The position numbers and the translations under genes were made by a program. A DNA stretch of 53,849 nucleotides from an uncultured Algibacter sp. (lineage in GTDB: Bacteria; Bacteroidota; Bacteroidia; Flavobacteriales; Flavobacteriaceae). The notes beneath the pieces were generated by a model. The model was not told where the DNA came from. It made no database searches and saw only the letters and a list, made by a program, of their open reading frames with translations. Positions 7,182-15,525 of the stretch are shown here, one piece after another; within the stretch, counting starts at the first letter, position 1, and each line of letters starts with the position of its first letter. Location of the stretch: the NCBI GenBank assembly GCA_938003745.1, contig CALKXS010000099.1:1-53849 (forward strand), written 5' to 3'.

Positions 7182-7208
7182 TGTTGTAAATACGCAAAAA
7201 TAAATCTT

Positions 7209-8666
7209 ATGAATGTATTATTATTATTAACCGACGGTTATAAAACAGGACATCACCAACAATATCCAAAAGGAACAGAAGAAGTTTATTCTAACTAGAC
7301 GCCACGTAGCAATAAGTATGCGCCTAAAGGATGTGATAAAGTCGTTTCATTTGGTCAGCAATACGTTATTAAATGGCTTCATGATTATTTTGAAGTTAAC
7401 TTCTTTTCTAGACCAAAAAAATGTGGTCTGTCAAGAAATTCAAGAAGAGCTTTCTATGTATTTAGGTGCAGATTATGATGTATCTCATTATGAGACATTA
7501 CATGATTTACAATACCTTCTTATAAAAGTAAAATCATTAGAAGAAGGTGTTGAAGTACTAGTAAGGGTACCAATGTTAATAGTTGTAAATACAAATAAAG
7601 AATTTTATTGGATAACAAATTTTCTTGAAACCATACTGTCAACAATGTTGTGGCAACCTATGACGTCTGCTTCAATAGCTATTTTATATAAAAGAATTTT
7701 TAAAAAATGGGCATTATTAACAGATAGCGACAATCTTGCTTTTATAGATTTTCAAGGACATGATTTCTCTATGAGAGGAATGGGAGGACTTCAAAGTGCT
7801 TTATCTTCTGGTATGGGGCATGCTAGTGTTTTTTTAGGGTCAGATACACTTCCAGTAATTAGTGGGATGAGAAGTATTATAAAGTAAAAGGTTTTGTAAT
7901 AGGGTCTGTAAATGCGACAGAGCACTCTGTAATGTGTGCAGGAACAAAAGATGATGAGATAGGAACATTTCAAAATTTAATGAATACTTATCCTAAAGGG
8001 ATTCTTTCTGTAGTAAGTGACACTTGGGATTTATGGAAGGTGTTAACAGATTATTTGCCAAAACTAAAAGAAGAGGTATTAGCTAGAGATGGGAAATTGG
8101 TTATAAGGCCAGATAGCGGAGACCCTGTAGGTATTATCTGTGGTGAAGACAGAAAGTTAGAAGGTACTTTGCCAAAAGATAAAGGTGTTGTAGAGTTGCT
8201 TTGGAATATTTTTGGAGGTAGTATTAATAAAGAAGGTTTTAAAGTTTTAGATCCGCATATTGGAGCTATATATGGTGATAGTATTACTACAGAGCGCGCA
8301 GAACAAATTTGTCAACGATTACATGATAAAGGTTTTGCTTCTACCAATGTAGTTTTAGGAATAGGATCTTTTACTTATCAATTTAATACAAGAGATACAT
8401 TTGGCTTTGCTATGAAAGCAACCTCTGTAGTTGTAGATGGTGTAAGAAGAGAAATTTTTAAAGACTCAATTACAGATGATGGTATTAAAAAATCTGCTAA
8501 AGGATTAGTGAAAGTAGATATAATTGATGGGGAGTATGTTTTAGTAGATCAAGTTTCTAAAGAAGAGGAAGAAGAAGGAGAGTTACAAATCATTTATAAT
8601 GATGGAAAGTTTTATAATGATGTTAGTTTGCAACAGATAAGAGAGAAAATAAATAAGTGTGTCTAA
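7209..8666 (+). pseudogene. nadV: nicotinamide phosphoribosyltransferase-like gene (Nampt/NadV family), broken
   Basis: Read across frames it is a full-length Nampt-like protein (about 485 residues): MNVLLLLTDGYKTGHHQQYP, SFGQQYVIKWLHDYF, DFQGHDFSMRGMGG (family active-site His region), EHSVMCAGTKDD, KLVIRPDSGDPVGI, LGIGSFTYQFNTRDTFGFA. Defects are TAG at 7296-7298 where relatives have Trp (YSNWTPR), an extra base in an A7 run at 7415-7421, and a lost base near 7862. Nampt joins nicotinamide to PRPP giving NMN. Relatives in phage NARP1 pathways (Namat) instead join it to ADP-ribose pyrophosphate giving NAD+; the sequence alone does not separate the two. The two shifts cancel, so most of the frame is kept. 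Confidence 0.85.
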
Positions 8667-8681
8667 TTTCTTAAAAGGTAA

Positions 8682-9453
8682 ATGATGGAATACGAAATAA
8701 AAAAATTTAAAGATGGACAAGTTACTGCCAAAATTAAAGGGGATTGTGATTTACATGTCAAACTTAGAGGAAATAGTTACCAGGATTTGTTTGAAATAGC
8801 TTCAATAAAAAAAGCTTGGGATTTCGAGAATTCTACCAATAAAAATTTAGTATCAACACTTACTATTTATTGCTTAATAGCACAAAGATCAGACAGACGG
8901 TTTTCTAAATTAGAATCTTTTGATTTAAAAGTAGTTTCTAATTTTATAAATGCAATGTGTTTTGATAAAGTTGAAATTTCAAACCCACATAGTAGTGTGT
9001 CTTTGACTTTAATTGATAATTCTGAAGAAATTAAAAGTTTCGATTTTGTAAAAAAAGCATATGAAGCAATAGGGAACCCTATATTGGTAAGTCCAGATGC
9101 TGGAGCTTATAAAACAACACATGAATTTGCCGGAAAATTGAATGCTGATTTAATTTCTTCAAATAAAGTAAGAGTTAATGGCGCTCCATTAATTACTATA
9201 CAAGGAGATGTAAAAGGAAAAGAATGCCTTATTGTTGATGATTTTAGCAGACGGAGGTAGAACATTTAAGTTGCTTGCTAAAGCATTGAAAAATCAAGGA
9301 GCAAAAAAGGTGTTTTTATATGTAACCCATGCACAATTTAATTATGGTTTTGATGAATTAAAAGAAACCATAGATCATGTGTATTGTACAAACAGTTATA
9401 AGGATATTGAAAATGATTTTGTAACGCAGTTTATGGTTTATGAAAATGACTGA
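8682..9453 (+). pseudogene. short PRPP-synthetase-like protein (Prs/Adps type), frameshifted
   Basis: The first frame (8682-9260) reads MEYEIKKFKDGQVTAKIKGD, DLHVKLRGNSYQDLFEI, ILVSPDAGAYKTTHEFA and GDVKGKECLIVDD, then runs into TAG. The rest, LADGGRTFKLLAKALKNQGA to the stop at 9451-9453, is one frame over. Removing one T from the T4 run at 9242-9245 gives VDDLADGGRT, the pyrophosphate/ribose-binding loop of PRPP synthetases (VDDxxDxGxT). The restored length of about 257 residues is shorter than housekeeping Prs (about 310). It lies 15 bases after the Nampt-like gene and its stop overlaps the kptA start. In phage NARP1 a protein of this family (Adps) pyrophosphorylates ADP-ribose. That function here is inference. 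Confidence 0.8.
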
Positions 9454-9985
9454 ACAGCATAAAAGGAAAATCAGCAAATTTTTAAGCTTGATATTGAGAC
9501 ACAAGCCAGAAACAATTGGATTGATGTTAGACAAAAATGGTTGGGCTTTGGTTTCAGAAATACTCTCAAAAACCCAAATAGTCTTTACAAAGGATGAATT
9601 GGAAGAGGTTGTGGAAACTAATGATAAACAACGTTTTGTTTTTAATAATGATAAAACAAAAATAAGAGCTAATCAAGGACATTCAATTGATTCTTTAGAT
9701 TTAGAATTAAAAAAACAGAAACCGCCTTTATATCTTTATCATGGAACTGTACCAAAGTTTATCGATTCGATAAAAACAAAAGGGTTGCTTAAAATGAATA
9801 GACAATACGTTCACTTGAGTGAAGATATAGAAACAGCCAAAAGAGTAGCTAACAGAAGAGGTATTGCTATTATTTTAAAGGTTAAAGCTGAAGGTTTGTA
9901 TAAAAATAAATATGAATTTTATTTATCTGAAAACGATGTATGGTTAACAGATAATGTTCCTCCAAAATTTATAGATTTTGATTAA
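9440..9985 (+). CDS. kptA: RNA 2'-phosphotransferase, Tpt1/KptA family
   Basis: 181 residues (or 179 from the second ATG at 9446, which overlaps the upstream stop as ATGACTGA). The N-terminal winged-helix lobe has KRKISKFLSLILRHKPETIG, with the catalytic Arg-His in LRHKP. VVETNDKQRF, IRANQGHS, LYHGTVPKFIDSI and ANRRG carry the other conserved arginines, and SENDVWLTDNVPPKF closes the family pattern. The enzyme moves an internal RNA 2'-phosphate to NAD+, giving ADP-ribose 1'',2''-cyclic phosphate and nicotinamide; bacterial substrates are uncertain. It looks intact, unlike its two upstream neighbours, and the overlap suggests translational coupling. Its position ties it to NAD/ADP-ribose recycling. 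Confidence 0.92.
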   Translation: MKMTEQHKRKISKFLSLILRHKPETIGLMLDKNGWALVSEILSKTQIVFTKDELEEVVETNDKQRFVFNNDKTKIRANQGHSIDSLDLELKKQKPPLYLYHGTVPKFIDSIKTKGLLKMNRQYVHLSEDIETAKRVANRRGIAIILKVKAEGLYKNKYEFYLSENDVWLTDNVPPKFIDFD

Positions 9986-9989
9986 CACT

Positions 9990-11761
9990 TTATTGTTCTA
10001 ATTTTAATGAGTGCTGAATAATTCCCAAACCATCATCAATTAATTGACCAACTTCTGGTCTGTTTTGTTTGATGGTTTCTAGGTGTTTTAAAATGTTATC
10101 ACATAAAATAGTTTCTTCCCCTTTATGGGCTAGTTCATAAAGTTCAACAGGAAACAACCAGTCGTTAGGATGTTTTTCAATAAGCTGTTCTAAAACCTTA
10201 GTTCTAGAAATAGTTCTGTTTTTATTTTTCCTATAATTTCTAACTTGTTTATAAAAAGTTTCTAACTCTAATTGTTTGTTAGATTTTTTTAAATGTATGG
10301 TTTCACTACTTGGAAGATGTGTTATTAGGTTAAGACTATTTAAATCTGTAGCCCCAGAAAAAGCTGAGACTATATCTTTACCAACAGCCATATCATAATT
10401 TCCCCATTCTGGTTTAAATAAAACGGTCCTATTGTGAGTAAACGTACAGCTATTAAAAGAGATTAGTATTATTTTACCCTGTAAATTACGCTTACCAGTG
10501 ATAATTTCACCAGAAACAACAATACCTCCTTTAAATTCTAAAGTGACGTTTTGTTCTTCGAAAATAGCATAAGCAGAAAGATCTCTTGGGCTCATGTCTT
10601 CAATAGATAAGTTGATGCCCTTAAGTTTTCCTATGGGAGAGCCAAAACCTTCTAGATGCGTCTCTGTACCGTGCCCTACAAGTTCTTTTTCTCTATAAGC
10701 TAATGCTGTTTCGCCTGTTGTTTGAATATAAATGGGGTTTCCTTTATTTTCAATAACATTCGTAAAAATACCAGAAACTTGAATTCCAGTACTTAACTCT
10801 ATTAAGCCAAGTGCGTTAGATTCTATTAATTTTTTAATACCTGAAAGACCGCCTTGTCTCACTGCTATAGTGTTTGCAAACTCTTCTAAAATAAGACTTA
10901 AATGAGCAAAGTTTGGTGTTACATAAAGTTGAGGTTTTGTAATGTAGAAATCTTTGTATGTGGCCTCAATGGTGTATGGTAACTTTTCAACTTTGTTAGT
11001 TATGCACCATGCACTTTCTCCTATAGAAGATAGTAAGCCTGCTCCATATATTTTAGGGTTTTCTACGGTTCTTATTAAACCATATTCAACTGTCCACCAA
11101 TGTAAGTTTCTTATAAGTGCCATTTCTGATGGTTTACCTATGTTTTTTGTAAATCTTCTACTTTTTTTTCCGCAGAAGCAATATCATTTTTAAGAGAATT
11201 TGGAGCTTCTTTTATTATAGATAAATGTCTTACAGCCTCACAAAGTTCGTAATCTTTTGCAGATGAGATGGCTTTACAGCCTATTTCACCAAAGCGTCTT
11301 AAATACTCTGGATTAGGAATTATTGGTGCATGTCCAGCGCCTTTATGGATAATGTCTGGTGCTGGAGTGTATTCTATATGTTCTAACTGTCTAATATCGC
11401 TAGCAATTACAAGAACGTTATAAGCTTGAAATTCCATAAGCGCATTAGGAGGAATAAATCCATCTACAGCAACAGCTGCCCATCCAATATCTTTTAATAT
11501 ACGGTTCATGCCATACATGTTAGGAATATTACCTATAGAAATTCCAGTTTGTTTTAAACCGTCTAAATAGGATTTATGAGCAACTTTACTTAAAAATTCT
11601 ACATTTTTACGCATAACAAAGCACCAAACTGCTTGATCTATAGTAGAATAATTGCTATAATCTTGAGGTTTTATAAATTGCCTTAAGTGTTTAGGTAATC
11701 TATTTAATATTTCGTTTAGTTCTATATTTTGTGTTATAATAGGTTTTTCGTAGAAATAATG
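9990..11761 (-). pseudogene. phhA: biopterin-dependent aromatic amino acid hydroxylase, frameshifted and lacking a normal start
   Basis: About 590 residues in total, like flavobacterial phenylalanine hydroxylases, split at a T6 run (11143-11148). One extra base restores VEDLQKNIGKPSEMALIRNL, which joins both halves. N-terminal half: LNRLPKHLRQFIKPQDY, MRKNVEFLSKVAHKSYLDG, DGFIPPNALMEFQAYNVL, TPAPDIIHKGAGHAP (two iron-ligand His). C-terminal half: NLHWWTVEYGL (iron-ligand Glu), ENPKIYGAGLLSSIGESAWC. Relatives usually read HEGAGH; here Glu is Lys. No ATG, GTG or TTG start lies in the open frame up to the stop at 11789-11791. It converges with kptA, with a 4-base gap. The reaction would be phenylalanine to tyrosine. 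Confidence 0.88.
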
Positions 11762-11841
11762 GTATAAAAATAATAAATATTTAATGATTTAGGATTTTAT
11801 TAAATAATAATTAAAATTTAACATCCATATGATTGATATAT

Positions 11842-11873
11842 TTGCGAATTAAATAAATAATTGTGTACCTTTA
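11842..11873 (+). promoter_or_regulatory. probable promoter of the bestrophin gene
   Basis: TTG 11842-11844 and TACCTTTA 11866-11873 are 21 bases apart, close to the Bacteroidota consensus. The start codon is 24 bases further on. A second -7-like box, TATATTTG at 11837-11844, has no TTG at the right distance. Confidence 0.45.
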
Positions 11874-11896
11874 GTTAGTGAAATTATTTTTCAACT

Positions 11897-13000
11897 ATGT
11901 ATACAAAAAGCATATTTCCTGTTAAAACGGTTTTAAAATGGACTAAAGGTTACATTCTCCTTTTTTTATTATTTGCTTTAGTTCCCGTTTTTTTATTTGA
12001 TGTTGTAGGTCTTAAATGGTTACATGTTCCGTGGTTACCTTTAGGTGTGTTGGGTACCGCTGTTGCTTTTATTGTAAGTTTTAAAAATAATGCCTCTTAT
12101 GATAGACTTTGGGAGGCTAGAAAGATTTGGGGTGGTATTGTTAATGCGTCACGTTCCTGGACAATAATGGTTAAAGATTTTATTACTAATAATCATGCAG
12201 TGAATTCTATAACTGAAGATGAATTGCAAGTTCTTAAACGAGAATTAGTGCATAGACATGTAGCTTGGTTAACGGCTTTAAGGTATCAAATGCGAGAAGA
12301 AAGACCTTGGGAAATGCATTTGAAGTTTAAAAAGTCTAATAGAGAATTTAGAGCAGCAAATTTTAGAGTTTGCGAAGACGAGATTACAATTGAAAATGAA
12401 GTGAGAGAATATCTCTCTGAAGAAGATTTTAAAGAAATTTTTGTCAAAGGGAATAAAGCATCTCAAATATTAGGGATGCAATCAAGAAGGCTAAAAGAGT
12501 TGATGAAATCTGGTTTGATTGAAGATTTTAGACATATGGAAATGTCTAATATGTTGGTGGAGCTTTATTCTTTACAAGGAAAGAGTGAACGTATTAAAAA
12601 CTTTCCATACCCTAGACAGTTTGCAACACTTAATTATTTATTTGTCTGGATTTTTATTTTATTAATCCCTTATGGAATAATGGAAGAGTTTGAATCTTTT
12701 GGGATTAAGATTTTGAACCTATTACAAAATCATGGGAAGCAATCATCATTTATGCACCAAGCACAGGAGACTATTGCGAGACATTTTGTATGGTTTTCTA
12801 TTCCTTTTAGTGCTCTAATTTCTTGGGTGTTTCATACTATGGAAGCTATTGGAGAAAATACTGAGAATCCATTTGAAGGTGGGCCTAATGATGTCCCAAT
12901 TACAGACATGAGTAGAAGTATTGAAATTGATATTAGAGAGTTAATAGACGACACAAGTATACCAAAACCTTATGTTTGGAAGAATGATATAATTATGTAA
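11897..13000 (+). CDS. bestrophin-family membrane protein
   Basis: 367 residues. It starts MYTKSIFPVKTVLKWTKGYI, then two membrane segments (about 20-40 and 46-63), the conserved SFKNNASYDRLWEARKIWGG region that lines the pore in bacterial bestrophins, a long helical cytoplasmic part, and two more membrane segments at about 245-265 and 295-320. It ends with ENPFEGGPNDVPITDMSRSI, the characteristic C-terminal segment. Family members are pentameric ion channels. There is no link to neighbouring genes beyond the nuclease 17 bases downstream. Confidence 0.85.
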   Translation: MYTKSIFPVKTVLKWTKGYILLFLLFALVPVFLFDVVGLKWLHVPWLPLGVLGTAVAFIVSFKNNASYDRLWEARKIWGGIVNASRSWTIMVKDFITNNHAVNSITEDELQVLKRELVHRHVAWLTALRYQMREERPWEMHLKFKKSNREFRAANFRVCEDEITIENEVREYLSEEDFKEIFVKGNKASQILGMQSRRLKELMKSGLIEDFRHMEMSNMLVELYSLQGKSERIKNFPYPRQFATLNYLFVWIFILLIPYGIMEEFESFGIKILNLLQNHGKQSSFMHQAQETIARHFVWFSIPFSALISWVFHTMEAIGENTENPFEGGPNDVPITDMSRSIEIDIRELIDDTSIPKPYVWKNDIIM

Positions 13001-13017
13001 CCAGATAATAAAATATT

Positions 13018-13344
13018 ATGTACAATTATAAAGCAAAAATTATAAGTGTTTATGACGGAGATACTGTAACTGCGTTAGTAGATTTAGGATTTTTACATTT
13101 TCAAGAAATGAAATTGCGCCTTTACGGAATAGATACTCCAGAAATGAGAGGGCCAGAAAAAGTTGAAGGAAAAAAAGTGAGAGATATATTGAGAGAAATG
13201 ATTCTAAATAAAGATGTAGAAATTCATTCTTATAAAGATAAACAAGGAAAGTATGGACGCTATTTAGCAAACATTATTATTGATGGGTTAGATGTAAATC
13301 AATGGTTAGTTGATAACGGTCATGCTAAACTTTATTTGCTTTAA
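13018..13344 (+). CDS. thermonuclease-like (SNase-fold) protein
   Basis: 108 residues forming a complete staphylococcal-nuclease fold. Active-site residues seen: DGDT (13-16), Arg34 and Asp39-Thr-Pro-Glu42 in LRLYGIDTPE, and Arg81 in KYGRYLA. No signal peptide is present, so it is predicted to be cytoplasmic, unlike secreted nucleases. It lies 17 bases after the bestrophin gene, probably in one transcript, and ends at a bidirectional terminator at 13359-13390. Confidence 0.88.
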   Translation: MYNYKAKIISVYDGDTVTALVDLGFLHFQEMKLRLYGIDTPEMRGPEKVEGKKVRDILREMILNKDVEIHSYKDKQGKYGRYLANIIIDGLDVNQWLVDNGHAKLYLL

Positions 13345-13358
13345 CTAAATAAAAAATT

Positions 13359-13390
13359 AAAAAGGCGACTAAAACTTTAGTCGCCTTTTT
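13359..13390. terminator. bidirectional terminator
   Basis: aaaaaggcgactaaa and tttagtcgccttttt form a perfect 15-bp stem with A- and T-runs at its outer edges. It serves the nuclease gene on the plus strand and the DUF4136 gene (stop 13397) on the minus strand. Confidence 0.9.
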
Positions 13391-13396
13391 AATTTT

Positions 13397-13948
13397 TTAT
13401 TGTTGGGATCCAGGAGGATACTTTTGCATAATTGTAGAAACAAATTCTTTTATGCGTTCTTCTTTCTTTTCCATATTTCTAGCTAAATAACCAGTTCCCA
13501 TACCTTGCCAAATAAGTTCTTTCTTTTTGGAATCAATAAGGTCTATATATAATACACCTTCTGTTCTTGTAGAAACCGATGGTTGCTGGTTCCAACCCCA
13601 TCTCCAACCAGGTCCAAAACCACCCCATCCCCAGGCGCCATTACCCCAAGAGTTGTTGTAAACATCTACACGTTGATTTGATTTTGTAAAAAGACTAACC
13701 AATAAGTCTGGTTTTTCAGATTTTGTAAAGCCTTTAGCTAGTAATTCAGCTTCAATAGCACGCAGAATTCTACGTTTGTCTAGATCGCTAATTTCAGCTT
13801 TATCAATGCCATTCTTAAAAAAAGCAAAGGTTTTGTATTCTCTAAAAGTTGCATTTTTATCATAGTCTGTCGCTACTCTAACAGAAGAGCAGGATGTTAC
13901 CATAAGTAGTACCGTTAAAAGAGGTAACGTTTTTAATAAGTTTTTCAT
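13397..13948 (-). CDS. DUF4136 lipoprotein
   Basis: 183 residues. The signal peptide ends in the lipobox LMVTSC with Cys20, so it is predicted to be a lipoprotein. DUF4136 signs follow: TDYDKNATFREYKTFAFF near the start, SEKPDLLVSLFTK in the middle, and EGVLYIDLIDSKKKELIWQG toward the end. A Gly/Trp-rich insert (NSWGNGAWGWGGFGPGWRWG) is common in the family. Function is unknown. It is monocistronic. Confidence 0.85.
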   Translation of the reverse strand: MKNLLKTLPLLTVLLMVTSCSSVRVATDYDKNATFREYKTFAFFKNGIDKAEISDLDKRRILRAIEAELLAKGFTKSEKPDLLVSLFTKSNQRVDVYNNSWGNGAWGWGGFGPGWRWGWNQQPSVSTRTEGVLYIDLIDSKKKELIWQGMGTGYLARNMEKKEERIKEFVSTIMQKYPPGSQQ

Positions 13949-14090
13949 AGGCGTATTTTCTTTTTTAACTCTTAAAAGATAATAATTATTATATTAATTA
14001 GTTGGTTTTAAGAATTTACAATTTTAATATTAACATCAATAACCGTACCGTAACTTAATACTAATTATTGTAATTCAATACGTTATAAAA

Positions 14091-14258
14091 TTAGTTTTTA
14101 GAAATACTATTTGTTTTTTTATCGTATTCGTAAGGGCAATGTCTGCATCCGCTTTCACAACAATATCCTCTTTTTAAGTGGTATTGTTCTGTAAAACAGC
14201 GATAACCTTCTGGAGTTAAATAGTAATCTCCGTCTTCAACAGGAATTATTTTTTTCAT
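14091..14258 (-). CDS. small Cys-rich DUF5522-like protein
   Basis: 55 residues: MKKIIPVEDGDYYLTPEGYR, CFTEQYHLKRGYCCESGCRH, CPYEYDKKTNSISKN. The block GYCCESGCRHCPYEY has four closely spaced cysteines plus a nearby His, suggesting a metal site. DUF5522 proteins have this short form and no known function. The start is the only ATG of the frame. The 90-base gap to the next gene on the opposite strand could hold divergent promoters, but I saw no clear box. Confidence 0.75.
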   Translation of the reverse strand: MKKIIPVEDGDYYLTPEGYRCFTEQYHLKRGYCCESGCRHCPYEYDKKTNSISKN

Positions 14259-14306
14259 GAAAGCAAAGATAGTGCATATTGGTTTGATTTTTGAGTAAGA
14301 GTAATT

Positions 14307-14636
14307 ATGATTGTCGTTTTAAAATACATAATACCTCGTGGTTATAACGAATTAGCGCTCTTTCCTTTTATATTTTTAAAAAAGAAAGTATTAAAATTTG
14401 ATGCTGTTTTATTAAATCATGAAAAGATACATTTAAGACAACAGTTAGAATTATTAATTATTCCTTTTTATTTAGTTTATGTTATAGAATTTCTAATTCG
14501 TTTGATTCTGTATAGAAATATTTCGTTTGAAAGAGAAGCTTATATAAATCAATTAGATTTTCAATATTTAAAAAGAAGATTATTTTGGTCTTTTTTAAAG
14601 TATCTTCGCAACAATGATTTTCAATCTAAAAAATAG
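14307..14636 (+). CDS. hypothetical membrane protein with an HExxH motif
   Basis: 109 residues, rich in Leu, Ile and Phe. NHEKIHLRQQLELL (about 39-52) contains HEKIH, the HExxH pattern of zinc metalloproteases. A hydrophobic stretch follows (LLIIPFYLVYVIEFLIRLIL), then SFEREAYINQ with a candidate third ligand Glu. This arrangement resembles a tiny membrane-linked zincin, but the protein is far smaller than known peptidases and I recognise no family. Its end overlaps the next gene by 23 bases, so the two are probably translated together. Confidence 0.6.
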   Translation: MIVVLKYIIPRGYNELALFPFIFLKKKVLKFDAVLLNHEKIHLRQQLELLIIPFYLVYVIEFLIRLILYRNISFEREAYINQLDFQYLKRRLFWSFLKYLRNNDFQSKK

Positions 14637-15525
14637 TATAAATCAATCTGTAGCTTTGTCTTTAAAACATGAGGTAGAATTGCATTTGAAACGCGAGGAT
14701 TCTATACATCAATTTGTTTCAGGTAATAAATATAGAAAGCTGAAGTATAATATTGAAGAAGCCCAGAGAAATGAATTTTCAAGACTTTTAACTTTTGGAG
14801 GTGCTTATTCAAACCATATTGCTGCAGTAGCTTTTGCCGGTAAAACTTATGGTTTTAGTACGATTGGTATTATTAGAGGTGAAGAATTGAGGGATATAAT
14901 TGATGGTAATCCAACATTGTCTTTTGCAAAATCTTGCGGAATGCAATTTAAGTTTGTTACACGAGAAGCTTATAGGTTAAAAGAAACTGATGGTTTTATT
15001 AATAATTTGAAAGAAGAATTTGATGATTTTTACCTAATACCTGAAGGAGGAACTAATGCTTTTGCTGTTAAAGGTTGTGAAGAGATTCTAACCGAAGCAG
15101 ATGCCGATTTTAATTTTATTTGTTCGGCCATTGGTACAGGAGGTACTATTTCTGGTTTGATAAACAGTGTGAAAGAAGATCAAAAAGTTTTGGGGTTTCC
15201 AGCTTTAAAAGGTGCTTTTTTACAGGAAGATATTAGTAAATTTGTAGATAATAAAAATTGGAATATAATAACAGATTATCATTTTGGAGGTTATGCTAAG
15301 GTGAATGAAAGTTTAATTCAATTTATAAATCAATTTAAGGAAAAACAAAATATTCCATTAGATCCTGTTTATACAGGGAAAATGATGTTTGGTGTTTTTG
15401 ATTTAATTGAAAAAGGTTTTTTCCCTAAAGGCTCAAAAATTTTAGCAATACACACAGGTGGTTTACAGGGTATAGCAGGAATGAATAATTATTTGAAGAA
15501 GAAAAAAATAGAATTAATTAAATGA
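14614..15525 (+). CDS. PLP-dependent ACC deaminase / D-cysteine desulfhydrase family enzyme
   Basis: 303 residues of fold-type II PLP enzyme. SGNKYRKLKY (36-45) carries the PLP-binding lysine region of the ACC deaminase family. TFGGAYSNHIAAVAFAG binds the substrate carboxylate, EGGTNAFAVKGCEEIL and CSAIGTGGTISGLI bind the phosphate, and IHTGGLQGIAG closes the active site. The family includes 1-aminocyclopropane-1-carboxylate deaminase and D-cysteine desulfhydrase; the substrate cannot be fixed here. Its stop overlaps the glucosaminidase start (ATGA at 15522). Confidence 0.85.
   Translation: MIFNLKNSINQSVALSLKHEVELHLKREDSIHQFVSGNKYRKLKYNIEEAQRNEFSRLLTFGGAYSNHIAAVAFAGKTYGFSTIGIIRGEELRDIIDGNPTLSFAKSCGMQFKFVTREAYRLKETDGFINNLKEEFDDFYLIPEGGTNAFAVKGCEEILTEADADFNFICSAIGTGGTISGLINSVKEDQKVLGFPALKGAFLQEDISKFVDNKNWNIITDYHFGGYAKVNESLIQFINQFKEKQNIPLDPVYTGKMMFGVFDLIEKGFFPKGSKILAIHTGGLQGIAGMNNYLKKKKIELIK

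Noticed and set aside
829-7298. Reassignment of TAG/TGA to tryptophan
   Set aside because: Normal genes here end in TAG (rplD, rpsS, rplX, rpmJ), and intact proteins use TGG for Trp. The affected genes have other damage too.
7318-7410. Upstream part of the middle Nampt frame as protein
   Set aside because: The other frame in this stretch encodes the conserved family sequence (SFGQQYVIKWLHDYF). The middle frame is only genuine after the A7 run.
9990-11123. Treating the C-terminal hydroxylase half as an independent gene
   Set aside because: Its start MALIRNLHWW lies inside a conserved family segment that continues across the T6 run from the other half, so it is one broken gene.
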